Origin: Methylorubrum thiocyanatum
GTDB taxonomy: Bacteria; Pseudomonadota; Alphaproteobacteria; Rhizobiales; Beijerinckiaceae
DNA length: 64,000 nt
NCBI GenBank assembly: GCA_014138645.1
Contig: JACJIB010000005.1
Location: 186,001 to 250,000 of the forward strand
Direction: 5' to 3'
In this document: positions 8,694-16,645 of the stretch, in pieces
Layout: every line of letters begins with the position of its first letter
How positions within the stretch are numbered: position 1 is the first letter of the stretch
The notes under the pieces: generated by a model
The model's input: the letters and a program-made list of their open reading frames with translations, nothing else
Databases searched by the model: none
Told to the model about the DNA's origin: nothing
Made by a program: the position numbers and the translations under genes

Positions 8694-9788
8694 ATGCGCC
8701 TTGATCTCCTCCCCCGCGCGCACCGGTCGCCCTGGCTCGACCTGCTCGCGCCCGCGCTCGCCTTCCTCGCCGCGGTCCTGCTCGGCGGGATCGCGGTGGC
8801 GGCCCTCGGCGTCCCGCCGGAACAGGCCTTCGTCACCTACTTCGTCGCGCCCTTGAGCGAGGTCTGGTCGCTGCAGGAGGTCGCACTCAAGGCCGCGCCG
8901 CTCGCCCTGATCGCGACCGGGCTCGCCTTCTGCTACCGCGCCAACCTGTGGAACATCGGCGCGGAGGGCCAGTACGTGGCCGGCGGCCTCGCCGGCGGCT
9001 GGGTCGCCGTCGCCGCCCACGGTTTCCAGGGGCCCACCGTCTGGATCCTGCCCGCGATGCTGCTCGCCGGCACGCTCGCCGGCATCGCCTACGCGATGAT
9101 CCCGGCGCTGCTGCGGGTCAGGCTCGGGGTCTCGGAGATCCTGACCAGCCTGATGCTCGTCTACGTCGCGCAATTGCTGCTCGACTACATGGTGCGCGGC
9201 CCCTTGCGCGATCCGCAGGGCTACAACTTCCCCCAGAGCGTCAGCTTCGAGGACGCCGCCCGGCTGCCCCTGCTGATGGAGGGCGAGTCGCTCCATGCGG
9301 GCGTGCTGATCGGGCTTCTGGCCATCGTGCTGGCGGCTCTGGTCCTGGCGCGGACCCTGTTCGGCTTCGAGGTGCGCGCCGTCGGCGCGAGCCCGCGGGC
9401 GGCGCGCTTCGCCGGCTTCTCGGATGCGCGCCTGACGCTCTCGGTCTTCGCGATCTCCGGCGGCGCGGCGGGCTTGGCCGGCATCTGCGAGGTGGGCGGA
9501 CGGATCGGCCAGCTCCAGCCGGAGATCTCGCCGGGCTACGGCTTCACCGCGATCATCGTCGCCTTCCTCGGGCGCCTCAGCCCGCCCGGCATCCTGGTGG
9601 CGGCCCTCGTCATCGCCCTGACGACGATCGGCGGCGAGGGGGCTCAGATCGACTTGAAGCTGCCGCTCGACCTGACCCGCGCCTTCCAGGGGCTGCTGCT
9701 CGGCCTCGTGCTCGGGGCCGACGTGCTCACGCGCTACCACGTCCGGATCGTACCGGGCGGCGCGGGCGCAAGGGTCGGACAAGGGTGA
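8694..9788 (+). CDS. BMP-type ABC importer permease (NupP-like)
   Basis: Membrane protein of 364 residues with about eight to ten hydrophobic segments and the family motifs FCYRANLWNIGAEGQ and GVSEILTSLMLVYVAQ, typical of the first permease of BMP/nucleoside importers. VRAVGASPRAARFAGF is the cytoplasmic loop that contacts the ATPase, and GYGFTAIIVAFLGRLSP follows it. The ATG is preceded by a weak purine-rich stretch (ACGGGATGCGCG). It lies 59 bases behind the ATPase gene and four before the second permease, so the three are one transport unit. Confidence 0.9.
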   Translation: MRLDLLPRAHRSPWLDLLAPALAFLAAVLLGGIAVAALGVPPEQAFVTYFVAPLSEVWSLQEVALKAAPLALIATGLAFCYRANLWNIGAEGQYVAGGLAGGWVAVAAHGFQGPTVWILPAMLLAGTLAGIAYAMIPALLRVRLGVSEILTSLMLVYVAQLLLDYMVRGPLRDPQGYNFPQSVSFEDAARLPLLMEGESLHAGVLIGLLAIVLAALVLARTLFGFEVRAVGASPRAARFAGFSDARLTLSVFAISGGAAGLAGICEVGGRIGQLQPEISPGYGFTAIIVAFLGRLSPPGILVAALVIALTTIGGEGAQIDLKLPLDLTRAFQGLLLGLVLGADVLTRYHVRIVPGGAGARVGQG

Positions 9789-9792
9789 CGCC

Positions 9793-10719
9793 ATGACCCT
9801 CGACATCGTCCAGATGGTGCTCGTCACGGTGCTGACGGCGGCCACCCCGCTGATCCTGGCCGGTATCGGCGAACTCGTCGTGGAGCGCGCCGGCGTGCTG
9901 AATCTCGGCGTCGAGGGCATGATGGTGCTCGGCGCGGCCGCCGGCTTCGCCGTCGCCTCCCAGACCGGATCGACCGCGCTCGGCGCCCTCGGCGGGGCCG
10001 GCGCGGGTCTGCTGCTCGCCGCCTTGTTCGGCATCCTCACGGTGGGTCTGGCGGCGAACCAAGTCGCCTCGGGACTGGCGCTGACGATCCTCGGGCTGGG
10101 GCTCTCCGGCCTCGTCGGCGCCGGCTATGTCGGGATGAAGCGCGATCCCGCCCCCCATCTTCACCTGCCCGGCCTCACCGACCTGCCCGGGATCGGCCGG
10201 CTGCTGTTCGGACACGACGCCTTCGTCTACGCGGCCCTCCTCCTCGTCGCGGGGGTGTGGTGGTTCCTCTGGCGCACCCGCGCCGGATTGACCCTGCGCG
10301 CCATCGGCGACGATCACACCGCGACCCACGCCCTCGGGCTCAAGGTGCGCAAGGTCCGCTTCCTCGCCGTGCTGTTCGGCGGCGCCTGCGCGGGGCTGGC
10401 CGGGGCATACCTGTCGCTGGCCTACACGCCGTTCTGGGCACCGGCGATGACCGCCGGACGCGGCTGGATCGCGCTCGCGCTCGTGGTCTTCGCCTCCTGG
10501 CAGCCGCTCCGGGTGGCCGCGGGGGCACTGCTCTTCGGCGGGGCGACCGTGCTCCAGCTCCACGCCCAGGCCGCGGGTCTCGGCCTGCCGGGCCAGCTGC
10601 TCTCGGCGGTGCCCTACCTCGCCACCATCCTGGCCCTCGTCCTGCTGTCGCTCGGCCGGCGCCGGGGCGGCTCGCTGGCACCGGCGGCCCTCGGCCGCGT
10701 CTTCGCTCCGAGCCGCTGA
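9793..10719 (+). CDS. BMP-type ABC importer permease (NupQ-like)
   Basis: Second inner-membrane subunit, 308 residues, with GIGELVVERAGVLNLGVEGMM near the N-terminus and the loop LRAIGDDHTATHALGLKV, both typical of the shorter permease of nucleoside/purine BMP importers. Eight or so hydrophobic segments are evident, and a basic tail (SLGRRRGG) lies inside. It closes the operon that began with the outer-membrane channel. No terminator-like hairpin with a T-tract follows, so read-through into the next BMP gene cluster is possible. Confidence 0.9.
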   Translation: MTLDIVQMVLVTVLTAATPLILAGIGELVVERAGVLNLGVEGMMVLGAAAGFAVASQTGSTALGALGGAGAGLLLAALFGILTVGLAANQVASGLALTILGLGLSGLVGAGYVGMKRDPAPHLHLPGLTDLPGIGRLLFGHDAFVYAALLLVAGVWWFLWRTRAGLTLRAIGDDHTATHALGLKVRKVRFLAVLFGGACAGLAGAYLSLAYTPFWAPAMTAGRGWIALALVVFASWQPLRVAAGALLFGGATVLQLHAQAAGLGLPGQLLSAVPYLATILALVLLSLGRRRGGSLAPAALGRVFAPSR

Positions 10720-10818
10720 GGATCGGGGCCTCCGGGGAGGAGTGGCGCGAAAGCATGCATATGCGGATGGTATTTTAGGCGCCTCGTCGGCAAGGTTCTA
10801 ATTTTCCCTGCCGGCCGC

Positions 10819-10834
10819 AGGCAATTCTGGTGCT
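10819..10834 (+). promoter_or_regulatory. Weak sigma-54-like element before the BMP binding-protein gene
   Basis: AGGCAATTCTGGTGCT has the GG-N10-GC frame and the last four bases TGCT, but the -24 box is only GGCA. It would start transcription near 10845, 26 bases before the ATG, almost the same leader length as the two strong sites to the left. The base match alone is not enough to be sure. Confidence 0.3.
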
Positions 10835-10870
10835 GAAACTTTGCTCTTTTCTCCGTCCGGAACAGGGTCA

Positions 10871-12025
10871 ATGCTTGCCAAGCTTGTGCCGCCGGCCCGG
10901 AAAGACGGATTTCGCCTCGTGTCAGCCCATTCTTTCTCCCGCAGACATCTGCTCGGCGGTGCGGCCGCCCTCTCGCTCGGTGCGCTGCCCTTCGGCCGCG
11001 CCCGGGCCGCCGGCCCGCTCACCGTCGGCTTCATCTATGTCGGGCCGAAGGACGATTACGGCTACAACCAAGCCCATGCTCAAGGCGCCGCCGCCCTCAA
11101 GGCGATCCCCGGCGTTCAGGTGGTCGAGGAGGAGAACGTCCGCGAGACCACCGACGTCCAGAAGACCATGGAGAGCATGATCAACCTGGACGGTGCGACC
11201 CTCGTCTTCCCGACCTCCTTCGGCTACTTCGATCCGCACGTCCTCATCGAGGCCAAGAAGAACCCGAAGGTGCAGTTCCGCCATTGCGGCGGCCTCTGGA
11301 CCGAGGCGAACCCGAAGAACGCCGGTTCGTATTTCGGCTACATCGCCCAGGGGCAGTACCTGAACGGCATCGTCGCCGCCCACGCCTCGAAGTCGAAGCG
11401 GCTCGGGTTCGTCGCCGCCAAGCCGATCCCTCAGGTTCTCAACAACATCAACGGCTTCCTGCTCGGTGCGCGCAGCGTCGATCCGTCGATCACGGTTCAG
11501 GTGATCTTCACCGGCGAGTGGTCGCTGGCCGTCAAAGAGGCGGAGGCGACCAACGCGCTGATCGACGGCGGCGCCGACGTGATCACCTGCCACGTCGACA
11601 GCCCTAAGGTCGTGGTCGAGACCGCCGCGCGGCGCGGGGCCTTCGTCTGCGGCTACCACGCCGACCAGTCGGCTCTGGCCAAGGACAAGTACCTCACCGG
11701 CGCGGAGTGGAACTGGGCCTCGATCTACAAGGGCTTCGTCGCCGACATGCAGGCGGGCAAGGCGCCGCCGAACTTCGTGCGCGGCGGCCTGCCGGACGGC
11801 TTCGTGAAGATGAGCCCCTACGGCCCCGCGGTCTCCGAGGAAGCCCGTAAGCAGGCCGACGCCGTCAAGGCCGAGATGATGAAGGGCGGCTTCGCCATCA
11901 TCAAGGGGCCGCTCAAGGACAACAAGGGCAACGAGATCGCCGGGGCCGGCACGGCGTTGGCCGAGAACGCGGCCGCGCTCGAGAAGACCAACTACCTCGT
12001 CGAGGGCGTGAAGGGCTCGGCCTGA
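10871..12025 (+). CDS. BMP-family ABC importer substrate-binding protein
   Basis: Periplasmic binding protein of the basic membrane protein (Bmp/Med) family, 384 residues. The N-terminus carries a Tat-type signal (SFSRRHLLGGAAALSLGALP) ending at RARAA, after which the mature protein begins with the family pattern LTVGFIYVGPKDDYGYNQAH. Further family-like stretches are VFPTSFGYFDPHV and GGADVITCHVDSPK. I take the ATG behind AACAGGGTCA; a GTG at 10919 would give a shorter and more typical Tat leader. It heads a set with two permeases, formamidase, biuret hydrolase and a distant ATPase, so a small amide or ureide ligand is possible. The first part of the protein differs clearly from the BMP protein at 20.9 kb. 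Confidence 0.86.
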   Translation: MLAKLVPPARKDGFRLVSAHSFSRRHLLGGAAALSLGALPFGRARAAGPLTVGFIYVGPKDDYGYNQAHAQGAAALKAIPGVQVVEEENVRETTDVQKTMESMINLDGATLVFPTSFGYFDPHVLIEAKKNPKVQFRHCGGLWTEANPKNAGSYFGYIAQGQYLNGIVAAHASKSKRLGFVAAKPIPQVLNNINGFLLGARSVDPSITVQVIFTGEWSLAVKEAEATNALIDGGADVITCHVDSPKVVVETAARRGAFVCGYHADQSALAKDKYLTGAEWNWASIYKGFVADMQAGKAPPNFVRGGLPDGFVKMSPYGPAVSEEARKQADAVKAEMMKGGFAIIKGPLKDNKGNEIAGAGTALAENAAALEKTNYLVEGVKGSA

Positions 12026-12061
12026 TCGGTCCGCCGGCCGGACGGCTCAGGAGGGCTTGGC

Positions 12062-12136
12062 ATGGTTTCTGCGGTTTCGCGGAAGAAGACCCGACCCCTT
12101 CGCTCCGACCCCATGGATCTCACCCATGGCCGCTGA
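12062..12136 (+). CDS. Possible 24-codon upstream ORF coupled to the permease gene
   Basis: The only strong ribosome site here, AGGAGG at 12049-12054, stands seven bases before an ATG that opens a 24-codon frame (MVSAVSRKKTRPLRSDPMDL...). This frame runs over the permease ATG and stops eight bases after it. The permease itself has no good site. That is the layout of translational coupling through a leader peptide. I do not recognise the peptide. Confidence 0.35.
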   Translation: MVSAVSRKKTRPLRSDPMDLTHGR

Positions 12137-13274
12137 CACCACCGCCCCCAGCCTGCCGCTGACCGAGAGCAGCCCGGACCAGCCCCCGGTCTCGCTCCAG
12201 ATCCGGGCATGGCTCGCACGCCGCGCCGAGGGCGTCGCGATTCCGGTCGGGGCCGTGATCGCCGGCTTCCTGATCTTCTCCCTCTTCCTGCTCGCCCTGG
12301 GAAAAAGCCCGCTCGCCTTCCTCGATCTCGTCTGGCGCGGCGGTTTCGGCTCGTCCTTCTCCCTCCAGAACAGTCTGCAGCGCGCCGCGCCCCTCCTGTT
12401 CGCCGCGCTCTGCGTCGCGTTGCCGGCCCGTCTCGGCCTCGTGGTGATCGGCGGCGAGGGCGCGATCGTCCTCGGCGGTGTGGCCGCGGCGGCGGCGGCG
12501 CAGCCGCTCCAGGGCTTTCCCCCGCCGCTCGCCGTGCCGCTGATGGCGCTCGCCGCCGCCGCGACCGGAGCGGCCTGGATCGGCGCCGTCGGCGCGCTGC
12601 GCGCCTATCGCGGGGTCAACGAAACCATCGCCAGCCTGCTGATGTCCTATATCGCGCTCGCGCTCTCGAACCACCTGATCGAGGGCCTGTTGCGCGATCC
12701 GGAAAGCCTCAACAAGCCCTCCACCCGGCCGATCGGCGAGGCGTTCATGGTCGGCCCCCTGCCGGGCCTGGATGTCCATTGGGGGCTCGGCATCGGCGTT
12801 CTCGCCTGCTTGGCCGCCTACGCGCTGACGGAGCGGACGACGATCGGCTTCGCCGCCCGCATCGCCGGGGGCAACCTGCGGGCGGCGCAGATCCAGGGCC
12901 TGCCGGTCGGGCGTCTCGTCGTGAGCTTCACGGCGCTCGGCGGCGCCTGCGCCGCGCTTGCCGGCTTCTTCGAGGTCGCGGCGGTGCACGGCAACGCCAA
13001 CGCCTCGCTCAATGCGGGCTTCGGCTATACCGGCATCCTCGTCGCCTTCCTCGCCCGTCAAAATCCCCTGGCGATCCTGCCGGTGGCCTTCCTGCTCGGC
13101 GGCATCGAGGCGTCGAGCGGCCTGATCCAGCGCCGGATGCAGTTGCCCGACGCCACGGTGCTCGTGCTCGAAGGTCTGCTGTTCCTCGTCGTGCTCGTCA
13201 GCGAGACGCTCTACGGGCGCTTCAAGCTGTTCAGCCCGCATCTCTGGGCCGAGAAGCGCGGGGCGGTCGCGTGA
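12126..13274 (+). CDS. BMP-type ABC importer permease
   Basis: Inner-membrane permease of 382 residues. After a polar N-terminus of about 35 residues there are eight to ten hydrophobic segments, with family motifs LVVIGGEGAIVLGG, YRGVNETIASLLMSYIAL, RIAGGNLRAAQIQGL and NAGFGYTGILVAFLARQNPLA. The ATG chosen is the first in frame that gives a normal N-terminus; a TTG 69 bases upstream is in frame but would sit right against the ribosome site. Translation may depend on the overlapping short leader ORF. It follows the BMP binding protein by 100 bases. Confidence 0.87.
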   Translation: MAADTTAPSLPLTESSPDQPPVSLQIRAWLARRAEGVAIPVGAVIAGFLIFSLFLLALGKSPLAFLDLVWRGGFGSSFSLQNSLQRAAPLLFAALCVALPARLGLVVIGGEGAIVLGGVAAAAAAQPLQGFPPPLAVPLMALAAAATGAAWIGAVGALRAYRGVNETIASLLMSYIALALSNHLIEGLLRDPESLNKPSTRPIGEAFMVGPLPGLDVHWGLGIGVLACLAAYALTERTTIGFAARIAGGNLRAAQIQGLPVGRLVVSFTALGGACAALAGFFEVAAVHGNANASLNAGFGYTGILVAFLARQNPLAILPVAFLLGGIEASSGLIQRRMQLPDATVLVLEGLLFLVVLVSETLYGRFKLFSPHLWAEKRGAVA

Positions 13275-13296
13275 CGGCGATGTTGGGGCGCACCGG

Positions 13297-14217
13297 ATGA
13301 GCGACGATCTCGGCCTGACGACCGTTCTGCTCGCCGTGGTCGGCGGAGCGATCCGCGTCTCGACGCCGTTCCTGTTCGTGAGCCTCGGCGAGACCATCAC
13401 CGAGCGCTCGGGGCGGATCAATCTCGGGTTGGAGGGCACCCTCGTCTTCGGCGCGATGGCGGCCTACGCCACCGCCGTGCTGACGGGCAGTCCCTGGGCA
13501 GGCGTGGCCGTCGCCGGACTGGCCGGCGGCGCCTTCGGCGGGCTGCACGGCTTCATCTGCCGCTTTCCCCGGGTCAACGACGTGGCGATCGGCATCGCGC
13601 TGATGCTGTTCGGCTCAGGCCTCGCCTTCTTCCTCGGAAAGCCCTTCATCCAGCCCTCGGCCCCGCCGCTGCCGGCGATCCCCTTCGGCTTCTGGTCGGA
13701 CCTGCCGCAGGTCCAGGCGGCGCTCCGGGTCAACGTGCTGTTCCTGGCCGGCGCCGCGCTGGCGCTGTTCCTGTGGTGGGCGTTCCGCAACACCAAGGCC
13801 GGCCTGATCGTGCGCGTGGTCGGCGACAGCGCGGATGCGGCGCGCGCCATGGGCTACGACGTCGACCGCGTGCGGCTGCTCGCGACCGCCGTCGGCGGCG
13901 TGCTCGCCGGGATCGGCGGCGCCTATCTCTCGCTCTACTATCCCGGCTCGTGGAACGAGGGCATCTCGTCCGGACAGGGCCTGATGGCTGTGGCGCTCGT
14001 CATCTTCGCCCGCTGGAATCCGCTCGCCTGCTTCGGGGCGGCCCTGCTGTTCGGGGGGGCCGGGGCGCTCGGACCGGCGCTACAATCGGTCGGCATCTCG
14101 CAGGGCTACTACCTGTTCTACGCCGCCCCCTACGTCCTCACCCTGGCGCTTCTGATCGCCACCTCCTCGCCGGACCGGGCGCTGACCGGCGCGCCGGGCG
14201 AATTGTCCCTCAAGTAA
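13297..14217 (+). CDS. BMP-type ABC importer permease
   Basis: Second permease of the set, 306 residues, with FVSLGETITERSGRINLGLEG near the start and the ATPase-contacting loop VRVVGDSADAARAMGYDVDR, followed by GGAYLSLYYPGSW. These are the usual landmarks of the shorter BMP permease. It lies 22 bases after the first permease and nine before formamidase. Unlike the first operon, the cognate ATPase is not adjacent but lies 2.4 kb downstream behind amiF, an antisense toxin-antitoxin pair and biuH. Confidence 0.88.
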   Translation: MSDDLGLTTVLLAVVGGAIRVSTPFLFVSLGETITERSGRINLGLEGTLVFGAMAAYATAVLTGSPWAGVAVAGLAGGAFGGLHGFICRFPRVNDVAIGIALMLFGSGLAFFLGKPFIQPSAPPLPAIPFGFWSDLPQVQAALRVNVLFLAGAALALFLWWAFRNTKAGLIVRVVGDSADAARAMGYDVDRVRLLATAVGGVLAGIGGAYLSLYYPGSWNEGISSGQGLMAVALVIFARWNPLACFGAALLFGGAGALGPALQSVGISQGYYLFYAAPYVLTLALLIATSSPDRALTGAPGELSLK

Positions 14218-14226
14218 GGTCACCTC

Positions 14227-15255
14227 ATGAATGGTCTCGGTGGACTGAACAAATCCCCGAACGGCGTCGTCATCGGCCTCGTCCAACTGCAACTGCCGAC
14301 CATCGCCACGCGGGCCGACGTGACCGCGCAGGCCGAGCGCATCGTCGCCCTGGTCGCCAAGGCGCGCGCCAACATGGCGAGCATGGATCTGGTCGTCTTT
14401 CCCGAATACGCCCTGCACGGCCTGTCGATGGACACCCGTCCCGAGATCCTGTGCACCCTCGACGGCCCCGAGGTCGCGGCGTTCAAACAGGCCTGCCGCG
14501 ACAACCGGATCTGGGGCTGCTTCTCGATCATGGAGGCCAACCCGAACGGCAATCCGTTCAATTCCGGCCTCATCATCGACGATACCGGCGACCTCAAGCT
14601 CTATTACCGCAAGATGCACCCTTGGGTCCCGGTCGAGCCGTGGGAGCCCGGCGACCTCGGCATCCCGGTGATCGAGGGCCCGAAGGGAGCCAAGCTCGGC
14701 CTCATCATCTGCCACGACGGCATGTTCCCGGAGATGGCGCGCGAATGCGCCTACAAGGGCGCCGAGATCATGATCCGCACGGCCGGCTACACCGCGCCGA
14801 TCCGCGAATCCTGGCGCTTCACCAATCAGTCGAACGCCTTCTGCAACCTGATGGTGACCGCCAATGTCTGCCTATGCGGCTCGGACGGCACCTTCGACTC
14901 GATGGGCGAGGGCATGATCGTCAACTTCGACGGCGCGGTGCTCGCCCACGGCACAACGGGGCGCGTCGACGAGATCATCACCGCCGAGGTGCGGCCGGAT
15001 CTCGTGCGCGAGGCGCGGGCGCATTGGGGCGTCGAGAACAACATCTACCAGCTCGGCCACCGCGGCTACACGGCGGTGAAGGGGGGCGCGGGCGACTGCC
15101 CCTACACCTACATGCACGACCTCGCCGCGGGCCGTTACCGCGTGCCGTGGGAGGACACGGTGAAGGTGACCGACGGGACGAGTTGCGGCTTTCCCGCCCC
15201 GACCCGGAGCTACGGCGAGGGCCAAGTGCCGGCGGTGCGGGAGGCGGCGGAGTGA
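14227..15255 (+). CDS. amiF: Formamidase (AmiF)
   Basis: Nitrilase-superfamily enzyme of 342 residues that hydrolyses formamide to formate and ammonia in the cytosol (EC 3.5.1.49). Catalytic residues line up with the Helicobacter pylori AmiF triad: Glu60 (VVFPEYALHGL), Lys129 (YYRKMHPW) and Cys162 (LIICHDGMFPE). The start MNGLGGLNKSPNGVVIG and the ends WGVENNIYQLGHRGY and LAAGRYRVPWED are specific to AmiF rather than to aliphatic amidase AmiE, whose C-terminus is different. In the operon it stands between the permeases and an antisense toxin-antitoxin pair. Ammonia for growth is the likely benefit; in a methylotroph the formate could also be used. Confidence 0.93.
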   Translation: MNGLGGLNKSPNGVVIGLVQLQLPTIATRADVTAQAERIVALVAKARANMASMDLVVFPEYALHGLSMDTRPEILCTLDGPEVAAFKQACRDNRIWGCFSIMEANPNGNPFNSGLIIDDTGDLKLYYRKMHPWVPVEPWEPGDLGIPVIEGPKGAKLGLIICHDGMFPEMARECAYKGAEIMIRTAGYTAPIRESWRFTNQSNAFCNLMVTANVCLCGSDGTFDSMGEGMIVNFDGAVLAHGTTGRVDEIITAEVRPDLVREARAHWGVENNIYQLGHRGYTAVKGGAGDCPYTYMHDLAAGRYRVPWEDTVKVTDGTSCGFPAPTRSYGEGQVPAVREAAE

Positions 15256-15263
15256 GGCGGGCC

Positions 15264-15650
15264 TCACCTCTGCTTCTTCAGCGCCGCGAGCATCTCGCGG
15301 CGCAGGATCGCGTTGATGCGCGTCTGGTAGCCGCGGCCCTGTCCGCGCAGCCACGCCAGCACGTCGGAATCGATGCGAACCGTCGTCGAAGTCTTGGTCG
15401 GCCGGTAGTATTTTCCGCGCACGGCGTTGGCCCAGAACTCCTCAGTAAGGGGCGGGATGTCGCCATAATCGATCGCCTCGTCGGGCATGGCCGCGAGCGC
15501 TTCGAGTTCGGCCTTCTGCGCCTCGGTCAGAGGCGGAGAGTTCGCCAGATCGATGTCAAAACGAACGAGATTCCCGCTCGTAGCGTCGTCTCTCGGGACG
15601 GTCGGCTCTACGGGCCGAGATGATGCGAATGATCTCGATTTCTGCGCCAT
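15264..15650 (-). CDS. brnA: BrnA-family antitoxin
   Basis: DNA-binding antitoxin of the type II BrnT/BrnA system, 128 residues from the ATG used here. The family core is clear: [27 protein letters not shown], and a C-terminal ribbon-helix-helix-like end with [20 protein letters not shown] and [10 protein letters not shown]. BrnA neutralises BrnT and represses the pair. With this start it overlaps the toxin gene by 95 bases, more than usual; no other ATG upstream of the conserved core fits better, so the true start may be a rare codon. It lies antisense between amiF and biuH and is convergent with amiF, only eight bases apart. Confidence 0.85.
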   Translation of the reverse strand: MAQKSRSFASSRPVEPTVPRDDATSGNLVRFDIDLANSPPLTEAQKAELEALAAMPDEAIDYGDIPPLTEEFWANAVRGKYYRPTKTSTTVRIDSDVLAWLRGQGRGYQTRINAILRREMLAALKKQR

Positions 15651-15867
15651 CCTCGTCACTCTCACGGATCGTGTGGACGACCAGCAGCACCTCAAAACCA
15701 CCGATGGAGCCGAGGGCCTGCCAACGGACCTCTCCGCCCTCCACCCGCTCAGGACTCGCGAGCAGGAACGGATCGGTGAAGACGCGGACGGCCGTCTCGA
15801 AGCTGACACCATGCTTGCGCAGGTTCGAGGCGGCCTTGGCCGGATCCCATTCGAATCGGATCGTCAC
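15556..15867 (-). CDS. brnT: BrnT-family ribonuclease toxin
   Basis: Toxin of the BrnT family (RelE-like fold, cuts RNA), 103 residues starting at a GTG. Family motifs in order are [20 protein letters not shown], a central [19 protein letters not shown] and the C-terminal [19 protein letters not shown]. It precedes brnA on the minus strand, the usual order. The 51 bases between its start and the biuH start are A+T-rich (ACAAGATTGTTACAACAAAATTGTC would read as part of it) and contain a short dyad around TTGTTACAACAAAATTGT; this small region must hold both the promoter of the toxin pair and the ribosome site of biuH. Confidence 0.85.
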   Translation of the reverse strand: MTIRFEWDPAKAASNLRKHGVSFETAVRVFTDPFLLASPERVEGGEVRWQALGSIGGFEVLLVVHTIRESDEDGAEIEIIRIISARRADRPERRRYERESRSF

Positions 15868-15918
15868 GACAAGATTGTTACAACAAAATTGTCTGACAAA
15901 CCACCGACCGGAGGCCGC

Positions 15919-16638
15919 ATGAGCGTCATCCCCTTCCCCTCCGCCGGGTCCTCCGAGGGGGGGCGCTTCGTCGCCGCCGAGCCCTATCCCTGGCCCTATG
16001 ACGGCTCGCTCGACCCGAAGACCACGGCGCTCGTCATCATCGACATGCAGACCGACTTCTGCGGCCGGGGCGGCTACGTCGATGCCATGGGCTACGACCT
16101 CGCCCTGACCCGCGCGCCGATCGAGCCGATCAGGCGGCTTCTCGCCGCCGCGCGGGAGCATGGCTACCACGTGATCCACACCCGCGAGGGCCACCGGCCG
16201 GACCTTGCCGACCTTCCCGCCAACAAGCGCTGGCGCTCGCGCCGGATCGGGGCGGGGATCGGCGATCCCGGACCCTGCGGGCGGGTGCTGGTGCGGGGCG
16301 AGCCGGGCTGGGAGATCATTCCGGAACTGGCGCCGCTGCCGGACGAGCCGGTGATCGACAAGCCGGGCAAGGGCTCGTTCTGCGCCACCGATCTCGAACT
16401 CATCCTGACGACGCGGGGCATCCGCAACCTGATCCTGACCGGCATCACCACGGATGTCTGCGTCCACACCACGATGCGCGAGGCCAACGACCGCGGCTTC
16501 GAATGCGTGATCGTGTCCGACGGCACCGCCGCCACCGACCGCGGCAACCACGAGGCGGCGCTGAAGATGGTCACGATGCAGGGCGGCGTGTTCGGCGCGG
16601 TCGCCTCGGCCGACGCGATCCTCGCAGCGATGGGCTGA
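15919..16638 (+). CDS. biuH: Biuret hydrolase (BiuH), cysteine hydrolase family
   Basis: Cysteine hydrolase of 239 residues that converts biuret to allophanate and ammonia. The triad Asp42 ([11 protein letters not shown]), Lys148 ([10 protein letters not shown]) and Cys181 ([14 protein letters not shown]) has the same 106 and 33 residue spacings as in Rhizobium BiuH. The stretches [20 protein letters not shown] and EPYPWPYDG are, from memory, nearly the same in that enzyme. The ATG is behind GGAGGC and the upstream in-frame codons overlap the toxin gene on the other strand. An allophanate hydrolase, needed to finish the pathway, is not in the window. Seven bases separate it from the ABC ATPase gene. 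Confidence 0.9.
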   Translation: MSVIPFPSAGSSEGGRFVAAEPYPWPYDGSLDPKTTALVIIDMQTDFCGRGGYVDAMGYDLALTRAPIEPIRRLLAAAREHGYHVIHTREGHRPDLADLPANKRWRSRRIGAGIGDPGPCGRVLVRGEPGWEIIPELAPLPDEPVIDKPGKGSFCATDLELILTTRGIRNLILTGITTDVCVHTTMREANDRGFECVIVSDGTAATDRGNHEAALKMVTMQGGVFGAVASADAILAAMG

Positions 16639-16645
16639 GACCACC

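Noticed and set aside
10741..10760. TGGCGCGAAAGCATGC as a further sigma-54 element
   Set aside because: The distance between GG and GC is eleven bases, not ten.
15804..15819. TGACACCATGCTTGCG on the plus strand before biuH as a sigma-54 promoter
   Set aside because: The -12 half and spacing fit, but the invariant GG of the -24 box is GA, and it lies inside brnT. Not enough to call.
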